Of a stretch of 64,000 bases of DNA, positions 9,935 through 18,320 are shown piece by piece. The DNA is from Bradyrhizobium sp. CSS354 (lineage in GTDB: Bacteria > Pseudomonadota > Alphaproteobacteria > Rhizobiales > Xanthobacteraceae), in NCBI RefSeq assembly GCF_029051725.1, contig NZ_JAACFU010000016.1, forward strand, positions 62,001-126,000, written 5' to 3'. The notes below the pieces were generated by a model that worked only from the letters and a program-made list of their open reading frames with translations, did no database searches and was not told the origin of the DNA. Within the stretch, counting starts at the first letter, position 1; each line of letters starts with the position of its first letter. A program made the position numbers and the translations under genes.

Positions 9935-10089
9935 AGACTGATCAGGTTTTACTTGCCGGCACCTGCTGGCGCCCCAAGAACCAAGGTGCATTCGAGGAGG
10001 CTATGCTGCGGACGGAAGCCTAAGGGCTGCCTTCCTTGCAAATCCCGTAAAACGATCGTACTTTTTGCACGGCAGAAGCCGCTAAGTGC

Positions 10090-10166
10090 TGGCGCGCCCG
10101 GAACGATTCGAACGTCCGACCCTCAGATTCGTAGTCTGATGCTCTATCCAGCTGAGCTACGGGCGC
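10090..10166 (-). tRNA. tRNA-Arg (anticodon ACG)
   Basis: The minus strand folds into a complete 77-base cloverleaf: acceptor GCGCCCG/CGGGCGC, D stem GCTC/GAGC, anticodon arm TCAGA-CTACGAA-TCTGA with anticodon ACG, T arm GGACG-TTCGAAT-CGTTC, and an encoded CCA end. Its 3' end points at the accessory block at lower coordinates, so it is the likely integration target. Confidence 0.97.
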
Positions 10167-10329
10167 GTTTTTCGCTGACAGTGCGGGCGTGGCCCGCAGG
10201 CAGCCCCCGGGGACGCCGGAGGGGTGCGAAAGAGCGCTCTGACTAACCGCTCTTGCCCCGATTGGCAAGGTCCGGATTGGGGAGATTTTGCCGGGAAATG
10301 ACGGTTTCCGCGCTCGGCCGCCGGCCGAC

Positions 10330-11829
10330 CTACGCCCGCGCCCGCTCGTTGCGGACGGAGAGCAGTTCCACGGGACGGTCGGGAATGACGATCCGGAAGG
10401 TGGCGCCGATGGTGCCTTCGACCAGATGGATGTCGCCGCCATGGGCGCGGACCAGCTCGGCGGCAATGGCAAGGCCGAGGCCGCTGCCGCCGGGGCGGCC
10501 GGAGGTCTGGAACGCCTCGAACAGATGATCGCGGGTCCTCTGGGGCACGCCGGGGCCGGTATCGGAGACCTCGAGGATGGCGACCGCGCCCTCGCGTTTT
10601 CCCGTGATCCGGATCTGCTGCGCGCCGCCCTCGGCCGACGCATGGCTTTCCAGCGCCTGGGCGGCGTTGCGGACGAGGTTGAGCAGCACGCGAAACAGCT
10701 GGTCGGGATCGGCGTCGACCGCGAGCCCGCGCTCGATCGCAGCGACCCAGGAGATCGACGCGTCGGAGGCAAGGCCGGCGGTCTCGCGCACCTCCAGCAC
10801 CACCGGCTCGATCATGATCATGCGCCGGTCGGGCGCGGCTTCCTGGGCGCGGCCGTAAGACAAGGTCGACTGGCAGAAGGCGATGGCGCGCTCGAGCGAG
10901 CGCACGAGTTTTGGCGCAAAGCGCTGCACCCGCGGATCCGGCACGCTGGCGAGCTGGTCCGACAGGAGTTGCGCCGAGGCCAGCAGATTGCGCAGATCGT
11001 GATTGATCTTGGAGACGGCGAGGCCGAGGGCGGCGAGCCGGCTCTTCTGATGCAGCATCGACATCAGGTCGCGCTGCATGTCCGACAATTCGCGCTCGGC
11101 GACGCCGATCTCGTCGCTGCGCTGGCTCGGCACGATGATCCCCGCCGAACTTTCGGGGTTTTCGTGGAAGCCGACCAGGCTCGCCGTCAGCCGGCGCATC
11201 GGGCGCACGAAGAGATAATGCATGGCGAGATAGACGAGGCCCGCGGTCAGCACCGCGATGATCAGAGCGACCACCACGACGTTGCGGGAGAACCGGTACA
11301 TCGACTGCCGCAGCGGCAGCTCGTCGGTGACGATCTCCATAAACTGGGCATTGCCGACGCCCGGCCCGACGATCCGGATGGCCTGGTTGCCGGTCTCCAG
11401 CATCATCCGGAAGGAGCCGGTGATCGCCTCCCACGCCGTCATGTCGCGCAGGTCGATGTCGTGCTCGATGGCGGCGGGCAGATTGTCGCTGGCGAGCAGA
11501 CGGCGCTGCTGGCCCATCTTGATGGCGACGGCGCGGGCATTGATGCTCTTCAGTATCTCGCGCGAGAGCGAATCGGGGACCATGCCGAGCGGCGCGGCAT
11601 CGAGCACCAGCGCTGCCGTGTTCGCCGCGGCGACGCGGTCGTTGAGTCGGTTGACCCAGAAGTTGGCGATGGCCGGCACGTAGAGCAGGATGGCCGCGAT
11701 CATCACCAGGGGAACGGTGAGCAGCAGCAGCTTGCCGGACAGCCCAAGCCCGCGCGTCCCACGCGGCACCGCCGCCGGCGGGTCCCGCTGATCCCCATCC
11801 TGGATCGGCTGGAGGTCTGTCGCTGCCAC
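10330..11829 (-). CDS. Membrane sensor histidine kinase (orphan)
   Basis: This 499-residue protein starts at GTG, with GAGGG upstream in binding-site position. It has two membrane segments (about 34-52 and 184-204) flanking a periplasmic sensor region of about 130 residues. Then come a HAMP-type linker (about 205-260), a dimerisation/phosphoacceptor helix with H277 in KINHDLRNLL, and a GHKL ATPase domain with N box (LLNLVRNAAQAL, about 382-393), G1 DTGPG at 423-427 and G2 GGSGLGLA at 447-454. It should autophosphorylate in response to an envelope signal and pass the phosphate to a response regulator. No regulator gene lies beside it in the window, so partner and signal are unknown. Confidence 0.92.
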   Translation of the reverse strand: MAATDLQPIQDGDQRDPPAAVPRGTRGLGLSGKLLLLTVPLVMIAAILLYVPAIANFWVNRLNDRVAAANTAALVLDAAPLGMVPDSLSREILKSINARAVAIKMGQQRRLLASDNLPAAIEHDIDLRDMTAWEAITGSFRMMLETGNQAIRIVGPGVGNAQFMEIVTDELPLRQSMYRFSRNVVVVALIIAVLTAGLVYLAMHYLFVRPMRRLTASLVGFHENPESSAGIIVPSQRSDEIGVAERELSDMQRDLMSMLHQKSRLAALGLAVSKINHDLRNLLASAQLLSDQLASVPDPRVQRFAPKLVRSLERAIAFCQSTLSYGRAQEAAPDRRMIMIEPVVLEVRETAGLASDASISWVAAIERGLAVDADPDQLFRVLLNLVRNAAQALESHASAEGGAQQIRITGKREGAVAILEVSDTGPGVPQRTRDHLFEAFQTSGRPGGSGLGLAIAAELVRAHGGDIHLVEGTIGATFRIVIPDRPVELLSVRNERARA

Positions 11830-12212
11830 GAAATTCGCCCTCGCTGCCTTTGCCGGATTGAAGATGTCGCCGGGTGAAGGGATTTGGCGCGTATGAAGAT
11901 GCGGCCCGCCCTCAGCGCGGTCAAATTACAGATCGTCAATCTGCCAAAGTCGGATGTAAGCGCAGATCTGGCGAGTCGCTACCTCAAGGGTTAAAAACCC
12001 CGCACAAACAGCGATATTCGCCGGAATTGAGCGCTTGTGCGGCGTTGACGAAAAGAAGGCGCTCGCTTATAAGCCGGCCAATTGTCCGCGATGACCCGGT
12101 GTGAGGCCGGGAGCGGCTCTCTTGGGGCCGAAAAAGGCCCGTTTTGGGCAGCATCTTCCGGACTTTACCATCAATTCTACAGGCAAATTGCCCGGTCAGC
12201 GGAGAAAAACCC
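11830..12212. other. Divergent intergenic region before rpmH
   Basis: This 383-base gap separates the divergent histidine kinase and rpmH genes. It contains the sigma-70-type promoter at 12045-12073 and a leader of roughly 130 bases before rpmH. I see no gene or recognisable riboswitch in it. Confidence 0.6.
12045..12073 (+). promoter_or_regulatory. Sigma-70 promoter for rpmH-rnpA-yidC
   Basis: TTGACG at 12045-12050 and TATAAG at 12068-12073 are separated by exactly 17 bases, close to the housekeeping consensus. Transcription would start near 12080, some 130 bases upstream of rpmH. Confidence 0.75.
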
Positions 12213-12347
12213 GTGAAGCGGACTTATCAACCCAGCAAACTGGTGCGCAAGCGCCGTCACGGCTTCCGTGCCCGTCTCGCCACGGCCGGCGGCCGAAAGG
12301 TGCTCGCCGCCCGCCGCGCCCGCGGCCGCAAGCGTCTGAGCGCCTGA
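12213..12347 (+). CDS. rpmH: 50S ribosomal protein L34
   Basis: The 44-residue, strongly basic product begins [20 protein letters not shown], the signature of bacterial L34, a small protein of the large ribosomal subunit. The GTG start is chosen because the family always begins MKRT and GGAG lies about 10 bases upstream. An open frame continues further upstream but is not conserved-looking. It is first in the operon with rnpA and yidC, the usual bacterial arrangement, and is driven by the promoter at 12045-12073. Confidence 0.97.
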   Translation: MKRTYQPSKLVRKRRHGFRARLATAGGRKVLAARRARGRKRLSA

Positions 12348-12374
12348 GCCGGACCCCCTTTTTGGGATTTCATC

Positions 12375-12833
12375 ATGGATCGGCTGAGGCAGCGAGCGGA
12401 TTTCCTCGCCGTTGCCAATGGCGCGCGGGTGAATAGTCCCGCGTTCGTCCTGCAAAGCCTTGACCGCCAAAGCCTTGACCGCCAAAACCTTGGCCGAGAC
12501 GACAGCGGCCCGATCCGGATCGGCTTCACCGTCACCAAAAAGAACGGCAACGCCCCCGAGCGCAATCGCATCCGGCGCCGGCTTCGCGAACTGGTGAAGC
12601 GGCTCGATCCGGTGTCGATGCAGCCCCATCATGATTATGTGCTGGTCGGCCGAAGGGACGCGCTCTCGCGCGACTTCGCCACCATGCTCGACGATCTGCG
12701 CATGGCGTTCGCGAAGCCCGCGCGGCATACGCACAAGGGACGCGGCCCAAAACCTGGCCAAAAAACCGACGGCCCAAGAACCGACGGCTTAAAGCCCGGC
12801 CCCGCTCCTGCGACCAGCCGCAAACCGGATTGA
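12375..12833 (+). CDS. rnpA: Ribonuclease P protein component
   Basis: This is the protein subunit that helps the RNase P ribozyme remove 5' leaders from pre-tRNAs. The RNR signature appears as ERNRIRRRLRELVKR around residues 56-70, preceded by GFTVTKKNGNA, as expected for RnpA. At 152 residues it is longer than the usual 110-125. There is an insertion near residues 27-42 in which LDRQ is repeated (SLDRQSLDRQNLGRD), and a basic, Pro/Gly-rich tail of about 35 residues follows the fold. It sits 27 bases after rpmH and 10 bases before yidC in one operon. Confidence 0.95.
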   Translation: MDRLRQRADFLAVANGARVNSPAFVLQSLDRQSLDRQNLGRDDSGPIRIGFTVTKKNGNAPERNRIRRRLRELVKRLDPVSMQPHHDYVLVGRRDALSRDFATMLDDLRMAFAKPARHTHKGRGPKPGQKTDGPRTDGLKPGPAPATSRKPD

Positions 12834-12843
12834 TGACGAGAGA

Positions 12844-14733
12844 ATGATGACCGACAACCGCAATACCATCCTCGCCGTCATTCTGTCGGGCTTCGTGCTG
12901 ATCGCCTGGCAATATTTCTACAACATGCCGGCGATGGAGAAGCAGCGCGCCCAGCAACAGGCGCAGGCCGAACTGCAGAAGACCACGCCGCAGCCGACGG
13001 CCCCCGGGACGCCGAGCGCCACGCCGCAGCCCGGCACCGCAGGCGCGCCCTCCGCTCCCCAGGCTGCCAATCAGCCGGGCCAGCCGACCGTCAGCCGCGA
13101 GGCGGCGATTGCGGCCTCTCCGCGCGTCAAGATCGATACGCCCCGCCTGACCGGCAGCATTGCCTTGAAGGGCGCGCGCATCGACGATCTTGCGCTGGTG
13201 CAGTATCGCGAAACGGTCGACCCGAAGTCGCCGCCGATCGTTCTCTATTCGCCGTCGGGCACCGCAGAACCCTATTATGCAGAATTTGGCTGGGTGGCCG
13301 GGACAGGTGGCACAAAGGTGCCCGACCGGACCACCGATTGGCAGCAGGAGGGCACCAACAGCCTGACGCCGTCCACGCCGGTCATGCTGAAATACGACAA
13401 TGGCGAAGGCCTCACCTTCCGCCGCACCGTCGCGATCGACGACCACTACCTCTTCAGCATCAAGGACGAGGTGACCAATGTCGGCAACGCGCCGGTCAAA
13501 CTCTTTCCCTTCGCACTGATCTCGCGCCACGGCACGCCGCAGGTCTCGGGCTACTACATCCTGCATGAAGGCCTGATCGGTTACCTCGGCGAGCAGGGCT
13601 TGCAGGAGAAGGCCTATAAGGCTGTCGGCGAAGCACCCGCGATCGGCAATGGCGGACACGGGTTCGAATTCAACAACGTCACCAATGCCTGGCTCGGTAT
13701 TACCGACAAATATTGGGCGTCTGCGCTGCTTCCCGACACGTCGGCAACGCTCAAGGCCCGTTTCGTCGCCGAACCGGGCACCCAGATCCGATACCAGACC
13801 GACTATCTGCAGAGCGAGCAGACGGTCCCGATCGGCGGCACGACGACGACGAACACGCGGCTGTTCGCGGGCGCCAAGGAAGCCGGCGTTGTCGGCATCA
13901 ACTTCCCGCTCGCCGGCCATGGCGGCTACAACAAGGAGCTCGGCCTCAACCATTTCGACCTTTTGATCGACTGGGGCTGGTTCTACTTCATCACCAAGCC
14001 GATGTTCCTCGGCCTCGACTTCTTCTACCGCTTCTTCGGCAATTTCGGCATCTCGATCCTGCTCGTGACCGTGATCGTGAAGCTGTTGTTCTTCCCCTTG
14101 GCGAACAAGTCCTACGCCTCGATGGCGAAGATGAAGTCGGTCCAGCCGCAGCTTCAGGCGCTGAAGGAGCGCTACCCCGACGACAAGGTGAAGCAGCAGC
14201 AGGAGATGATGGAGATCTACCGCAAGGAGAAGATCAACCCGGTCGCCGGCTGTCTTCCCGTGGTGATCCAGATCCCGGTGTTCTTCTCGCTCTACAAGGT
14301 GCTGTTCGTCACCATCGAGATGCGGCATGCGCCGTTCTTCGGCTGGATCAAGGATCTGTCCGCGCCGGACCCGACCAATCTGTTCAACCTGTTCGGGCTG
14401 ATCCCGTTCGACCCGACCACGATCCCGCTGTTCGGCCACTACCTCGCGCTCGGCATCTGGCCGATCATCATGGGCATCACGATGTGGTTCCAGATGAAGC
14501 TGAATCCGACGCCGCCGGATCCGACGCAGCAGATGATCTTCAACTGGATGCCGCTGATCTTCACCTTCATGCTGGCGGGCTTCCCGGCGGGCCTCGTGAT
14601 CTACTGGGCCTGGAACAACACGCTCTCAGTGCTCCAGCAGAGCTACATCATGCGCCGTAACGGGGTGAAGGTGGAGTTGTTCGACAACATTCGAAACTCC
14701 TTCAAAAAAAAACTGACGACTGAGGCGACGTAG
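12844..14733 (+). CDS. yidC: Membrane protein insertase YidC/OxaI
   Basis: The 629-residue protein matches the long gram-negative YidC form. An N-terminal transmembrane anchor (about 7-25) is followed by a Pro/Thr/Gln-rich linker, a large periplasmic beta domain (about 90-360) and the conserved insertase core of five membrane segments from about 375 to 605. That core includes KSYASMAKMKSVQPQ and the NPVAGCLPVVIQIPVFFSLY region. The C-terminus is short and basic. It inserts Sec-dependent and independent inner-membrane proteins. It is third in the rpmH-rnpA-yidC operon and is followed by a palindromic repeat, then engB. A second ATG lies directly after the first, so the start is uncertain by one codon. 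Confidence 0.96.
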   Translation: MMTDNRNTILAVILSGFVLIAWQYFYNMPAMEKQRAQQQAQAELQKTTPQPTAPGTPSATPQPGTAGAPSAPQAANQPGQPTVSREAAIAASPRVKIDTPRLTGSIALKGARIDDLALVQYRETVDPKSPPIVLYSPSGTAEPYYAEFGWVAGTGGTKVPDRTTDWQQEGTNSLTPSTPVMLKYDNGEGLTFRRTVAIDDHYLFSIKDEVTNVGNAPVKLFPFALISRHGTPQVSGYYILHEGLIGYLGEQGLQEKAYKAVGEAPAIGNGGHGFEFNNVTNAWLGITDKYWASALLPDTSATLKARFVAEPGTQIRYQTDYLQSEQTVPIGGTTTTNTRLFAGAKEAGVVGINFPLAGHGGYNKELGLNHFDLLIDWGWFYFITKPMFLGLDFFYRFFGNFGISILLVTVIVKLLFFPLANKSYASMAKMKSVQPQLQALKERYPDDKVKQQQEMMEIYRKEKINPVAGCLPVVIQIPVFFSLYKVLFVTIEMRHAPFFGWIKDLSAPDPTNLFNLFGLIPFDPTTIPLFGHYLALGIWPIIMGITMWFQMKLNPTPPDPTQQMIFNWMPLIFTFMLAGFPAGLVIYWAWNNTLSVLQQSYIMRRNGVKVELFDNIRNSFKKKLTTEAT

Positions 14734-14734
14734 C

Positions 14735-14821
14735 CGTCATTGCGAGGAGCGAAGCGACGAAGCAATCCAGAGTCCCTCCGCGGATGCATTTCTGGATTGC
14801 TTCGCTTCGCTCGCAATGACG
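14735..14821. repeat. Palindromic intergenic repeat, family D (copy 1)
   Basis: The arms GTCATTGCGAGGAGCGAAGC and its near inverse GCTTCGCTCGCAATGAC enclose a second inverted pair (AGCAATCCAGA/TCTGGATTGCT). The unit forms one long hairpin of about 87 bases between yidC and engB. The same family recurs at 53518 and 58491. Confidence 0.9.
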
Positions 14822-14843
14822 CGGACAGACAGAAAGCTTTCGC

Positions 14844-15497
14844 ATGAATGACGACAAGGATGCGAAGCTGATCGAGGTCGGGCGAAAGCTGTTCACGCGC
14901 GACTGGCAGTTCATCTGGGCCTCGCCCTCGACTGAAACGCTGCCGCCGATGGCGGGGCTGGAGATCGCCTTTGCCGGCCGCTCCAATGTCGGCAAGTCCA
15001 GCCTGATCAACGCGCTGACCGGCCGCAACGCGCTCGCGCGCACCTCGCACACGCCGGGCCGCACCCAGGAGCTGATCTTCTTCGAGGTCCCCGGCAAAAC
15101 CGAGCTGCGCCTCGTCGACATGCCCGGCTATGGCTATGCCAAGGCGCCGAAGAGCCAAGTCGCGTCCTGGACCGAGCTGATCCACAAATTCCTGCTCGGA
15201 CGCGCCAGCCTCGCGCGTGTCTACGTGCTGGTCGACGCGCGGCACGGCCTCAAGGACGTCGATCTCGAAGTCCTGAAGACTCTCGATCGCTCCGCGGTCA
15301 GCTACCAGCTCGTGCTGACCAAGGCCGACCAGATCAAGGCCACCGAGCTTCAATCGCGCATCGTCGAGACCGAGGCCGCGCTCGCCAAACGTCCGGCCGC
15401 GTTCCCCAACGTGCTCGCGACCTCGTCGCGGAGCGCGACCGGCATGGCCGAGCTGCGCGCCGCGATCGCAAAGCTGCTGGAAGAGCGGACCTCGTGA
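14844..15497 (+). CDS. engB: Ribosome biogenesis GTP-binding protein YsxC/EngB
   Basis: This 217-residue small GTPase has G1 [11 protein letters not shown] (about 49-59), the G2 region [10 protein letters not shown]3 [11 protein letters not shown] (about 92-102) and G4 TKAD (about 159-162), followed by a C-terminal ATSSRS. These features and the length match EngB/YsxC, an essential GTPase acting in large-subunit assembly. It follows yidC as in related genomes, with only a family D repeat between. Its TGA overlaps the ATG of the next gene by one base. Confidence 0.96.
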   Translation: MNDDKDAKLIEVGRKLFTRDWQFIWASPSTETLPPMAGLEIAFAGRSNVGKSSLINALTGRNALARTSHTPGRTQELIFFEVPGKTELRLVDMPGYGYAKAPKSQVASWTELIHKFLLGRASLARVYVLVDARHGLKDVDLEVLKTLDRSAVSYQLVLTKADQIKATELQSRIVETEAALAKRPAAFPNVLATSSRSATGMAELRAAIAKLLEERTS

Positions 15498-15862
15498 TGG
15501 CGGCATTCCGCCTGCTGATCGCGCTTGCCGGTCTGATGGGCGCCGCCGGCGTCGCGCTGGCCGCCGCCTCCGCGCATGGCGACGATGCGAGCCGGCTCGC
15601 CGCCGCAAGCGCCATGCTGCTGTTTCATGCAACCGCCATACTCGCGGCCGTCGCCCTGCTCGGGCGCGGCCTTCTGCACGGCGGAATTGGCATCATCGCC
15701 GCGTCCGGCTTCGCAGCCGGCGCCGCGCTGTTCGCGGGCGACCTGACCTTGCGGCAATATGCCGGCCATTCGCTGTTTCCATATGCAGCGCCGACGGGTG
15801 GATCGGTGATGATTCTGAGCTGGCTGGCGGTGACGCTCGCTGCGGTGGTGGTGAAGAAATAA
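15497..15862 (+). CDS. DUF423 family small membrane protein
   Basis: The 121-residue protein has four hydrophobic segments (about 4-24, 36-56, 63-83 and 95-116). Its Ala-rich first helix ends in ASAHG and it has a [12 protein letters not shown]-like loop, the pattern of the DUF423/YgdD inner-membrane family. No biochemical role is known to me. The ATG overlaps the engB stop (TGATG), so it is co-translated with engB; an in-frame GTG one codon earlier is possible. Confidence 0.85.
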   Translation: MAAFRLLIALAGLMGAAGVALAAASAHGDDASRLAAASAMLLFHATAILAAVALLGRGLLHGGIGIIAASGFAAGAALFAGDLTLRQYAGHSLFPYAAPTGGSVMILSWLAVTLAAVVVKK

Positions 15863-15865
15863 GTC

Positions 15866-15984
15866 TCGTGCCCCGGACGCAGCGCAGCGCTTCAGCGGTG
15901 CGCTGCTGAGCCGGGGCCCATGCCGCTTCTGGATCCCGGCTCAGCGGCGCGGCACTGCGCGCCGCACCGCGTCCGGGACACGAG
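15866..15984. repeat. Palindromic intergenic repeat, family F
   Basis: The outer arms CTCGTGCCCCGGACGC and GCGTCCGGGACACGAG are near-perfect inverses. Inner arms built on GCAGCGCTTCAGCGG and GGCTCAGCGGCGC give a compound hairpin of about 119 bases between the DUF423 gene and argB. Confidence 0.85.
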
Positions 15985-16067
15985 AGCGGCATGCCAGCCA
16001 CACTTTGCGCCCCGCCCGCCAATCGGATAGAACGCGGCCCGAGTATCCCGCCAGCGAGATCCGCCTC

Positions 16068-16955
16068 ATGACCGAAATCTCCCCGCTCGACCAGGCCCGC
16101 ATCCTGTCCGAAGCGCTGCCGCACATGCAGCAGTATGACGAGGAAACCATCGTCATCAAGTATGGCGGCCATGCCATGGGCGACGAGGAGACCGCGAAGA
16201 ATTTTGCCCGCGACATCGTGTTGCTCGAGCAGACCGCGATCAATCCTGTGGTGGTGCATGGCGGCGGGCCGCAGATCGCGACCATGCTCAAGCGCCTTGG
16301 CATCGTCTCGGAATTCGCCGCCGGCCTGCGCATCACCGACGCCGCGACCATCGAGATCGTCGAGATGGTGCTCGCCGGCTCCGTCAACAAGCAGATCGTC
16401 GGCTACATCAACGAGGCCGGCGGCAAGGCGGTGGGCCTGTCCGGCAAGGACGCCAACATGGTGAAGGCGTCCAAGACGACGCGCACCATCATGGATCCGG
16501 ACTCGCACATCGAGAAGGCGGTCGATCTCGGCTTCGTCGGCGATCCCGAGAAAGTCGATCTCACGCTGCTCAACCAGCTGATCGGCTACGAGCTGATCCC
16601 GGTGCTCGCGCCGCTCGCGACCTCGAAAGAGGGCCAGACGCTGAACGTCAACGCCGACACTTTCGCGGGTGCCGTGGCCGGCGCGCTGAAGGCAAAGCGG
16701 CTGCTGCTGCTCACCGACGTGCCGGGCGTGCTCGACAAGTCCAAGAAGCTGATCCCGCAGCTCTCGGTCAAGGACGCGCGAAAGCTGATCGCCGACGGCA
16801 CCATTTCCGGCGGCATGATCCCGAAGGTCGAGACCTGCATCTACGCGCTCGAACAGGGCGTGGAGGGTGTCGTCATCATCGACGGCAAGATGCAGCACGC
16901 GGTGCTGCTCGAGCTCTTCACCAACACGGGCACGGGAACGCTGATACACAAGTGA
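16068..16955 (+). CDS. argB: Acetylglutamate kinase
   Basis: The enzyme phosphorylates N-acetyl-L-glutamate with ATP in the second step of arginine biosynthesis. Its 295 residues show the amino-acid kinase signatures [10 protein letters not shown] (about 28-37), [10 protein letters not shown] (about 60-69), LTDVPGVLD and [10 protein letters not shown]. Lengths near 300 and the N-terminal extension are typical of alphaproteobacterial ArgB. The start at 16068 ([11 protein letters not shown]) follows family usage; the frame stays open upstream into repeat sequence without a binding site. Confidence 0.97.
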   Translation: MTEISPLDQARILSEALPHMQQYDEETIVIKYGGHAMGDEETAKNFARDIVLLEQTAINPVVVHGGGPQIATMLKRLGIVSEFAAGLRITDAATIEIVEMVLAGSVNKQIVGYINEAGGKAVGLSGKDANMVKASKTTRTIMDPDSHIEKAVDLGFVGDPEKVDLTLLNQLIGYELIPVLAPLATSKEGQTLNVNADTFAGAVAGALKAKRLLLLTDVPGVLDKSKKLIPQLSVKDARKLIADGTISGGMIPKVETCIYALEQGVEGVVIIDGKMQHAVLLELFTNTGTGTLIHK

Positions 16956-16972
16956 GAGATGAGGCGCCACGC

Positions 16973-18127
16973 ATGAAAGCCGTCATGGCCGGGCAACAGC
17001 GCGAAGCGCGTCTTCGCGAAGATGTCCCGGCCATCCACGACCTTTCGTCCCGCGCCAAGAACGTGGATGCCCGGGACAAGCCCGGGCATGACGAGCGGAG
17101 AGCTCGGCGGCACGGTCGTTCCGCCTTCGCACGCTTCCTGATGACGCTCCCCGCCGCGGCCGTCTCGTTTGTCTTCTCCTCCGCGCCGGCTGTCGCCGAC
17201 CTCAAGATCTGCAATCGCATGTCCTATGTCGTCGAGGCCGCGATCGGCATCGACGACAAGGCGGCGACCGCGACGCGCGGCTGGTTCAGGATCGACCCCG
17301 CCACCTGCCGCGTAGTGGTGCAGGGCACGCTCTCCGCCGACCGCATCCTGCTCAACGCCCGCGCGCTCGGCGTCTACGGCGCATCCCCGATCCCGCAGAA
17401 CGGCAGCGACACGCTGTGCGTCGCACAGGACAATTTCGTCATCGCGGCCGCGCGGCAGTGCCGCAGCGGCCAGACCCAGGCCGCCTTCACCCAGATCACG
17501 CCGACGCAAGGCGCGGACGGCAATTTCGTCGCCTATCTCGCCGAGGATTCCGAATATGACGACGAGCAGGCCCGCCTCGCCGGCATCCAACGGCTTTTGG
17601 TGATCGCAGGCTACGACGCCGCGCCGATCGACGGCGTCGACGGGCCGAAGACGCAAGGCGCGCTGGCCGCTTTCCTGAAGAGCCGCGGATTGTCGTCCGA
17701 CATCCTGTCGTCGCCGAGCTTCTTCAAGACCATGGTCGATGCCGTGCAGACGCCGTCTGCGACCGGCCTCACCTGGTGCAACGACACCACGCACAAGGTG
17801 ATGGCGGCGGTCGCCACCGACGACGGCAAGGCGGTGACGAGCCGCGGCTGGTATCGCATCGACCCCAAGACCTGCCTGCACCCTGATGTGAGCGGCCAGC
17901 CCAAGCAGATCTTCAGCTTCGCGGAAGCCATCGACGCCGACAATCGAATCGTCAAGCTGAAGGACAAGCCACTGAACTGGGGCGGCGACAGGCAGCTTTG
18001 CACGCGCGAGACCAAGTTCGAGACCAACGAGCAGACCGACTGCGGCGCGCGCGGCTTCGCGGCGACGGGCTTTGGCGCGGTGGACATGTCGAGCGGCGGC
18101 AAGACGCTGCGGTTTGCGATGCCGTGA
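16973..18127 (+). CDS. DUF1036 domain secreted protein with repeat-derived N-terminus
   Basis: The frame is open from 16952. The family-like part begins with a hydrophobic export segment (MTLPAAAVSFVFSSAPAVA from ATG 17141) followed by two DUF1036-type units. Each has CN...G(WF/WY)RIDP(A/K)TC, at about 17206-17320 and 17776-17880. Between them lies a short peptidoglycan-binding-like segment (DGVDGPKTQGALAAF). It is probably exported and perhaps envelope-associated; function is unknown. Residues before 17141 come from a family B repeat. Either this insertion was domesticated, with GAGG placed 8 bases before ATG 16973, or translation starts at 17141, which lacks an obvious binding site. The start is therefore uncertain. 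Confidence 0.75.
   Translation: MKAVMAGQQREARLREDVPAIHDLSSRAKNVDARDKPGHDERRARRHGRSAFARFLMTLPAAAVSFVFSSAPAVADLKICNRMSYVVEAAIGIDDKAATATRGWFRIDPATCRVVVQGTLSADRILLNARALGVYGASPIPQNGSDTLCVAQDNFVIAAARQCRSGQTQAAFTQITPTQGADGNFVAYLAEDSEYDDEQARLAGIQRLLVIAGYDAAPIDGVDGPKTQGALAAFLKSRGLSSDILSSPSFFKTMVDAVQTPSATGLTWCNDTTHKVMAAVATDDGKAVTSRGWYRIDPKTCLHPDVSGQPKQIFSFAEAIDADNRIVKLKDKPLNWGGDRQLCTRETKFETNEQTDCGARGFAATGFGAVDMSSGGKTLRFAMP
16981..17094. repeat. Palindromic repeat, family B (copy 1, with inner AGCGCGAAGCGCG variant)
   Basis: The copy begins CGTCATGGCCGGGCAACAGC and ends with the inverse GCCCGGGCATGACG. Inner arms GGCCATCCACG and CGTGGATGCC pair with each other. Unlike most copies it lies inside an open reading frame and would encode the first part of the following DUF1036 protein. 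Confidence 0.85.
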
Positions 18128-18158
18128 TTGCTTTTGTGATGACGCAACAAACACCATC

Positions 18159-18275
18159 GTCGTCCCGGCGAAGGCCGGGACCCATAATCCCAGGATTGGG
18201 TTTTCCGAAGAACGACGATCAGCGTGCCCCATTGATAGATCACGCGGTATGGGTCCCGGCCTTCGCCGGGACGAC
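18159..18275. repeat. Palindromic intergenic repeat, family A (copy 1)
   Basis: A 28-base arm (begins GTCGTCCCGGCGAAGG, ends GACCCATA) and its exact inverse at the other end enclose about 60 bases. It lies between the DUF1036 gene and the pyrimidine nucleotidase gene. Confidence 0.92.
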
Positions 18276-18320
18276 GGCGGGAAGTTGGGGGCCCTCTCCG
18301 ATAGCGAATAGAGAGCCGCA

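Larger units (their letters stand above)
1..10089. mobile_element. Candidate tRNA-Arg-associated accessory/defence island (right part)
   Basis: The block from the window edge to the 3' end of tRNA-Arg(ACG) contains two defence/DNA-processing units and a degenerate tRNA remnant. It has none of the palindromic repeats that recur every few kilobases afterwards. By eye it is less GC-rich and uses more A/T-ending codons than the genes after 10.3 kb. The tRNA 3' end faces the block, which is the usual geometry of tRNA-targeted integration. No integrase or second attachment site is visible, and the left end lies outside the window, so the extent is inference. Confidence 0.45.

Noticed and set aside
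12532-14439. 635-residue minus-strand frame opposite rnpA/yidC
   Set aside because: Antisense of yidC, with no start signals and low-complexity composition.
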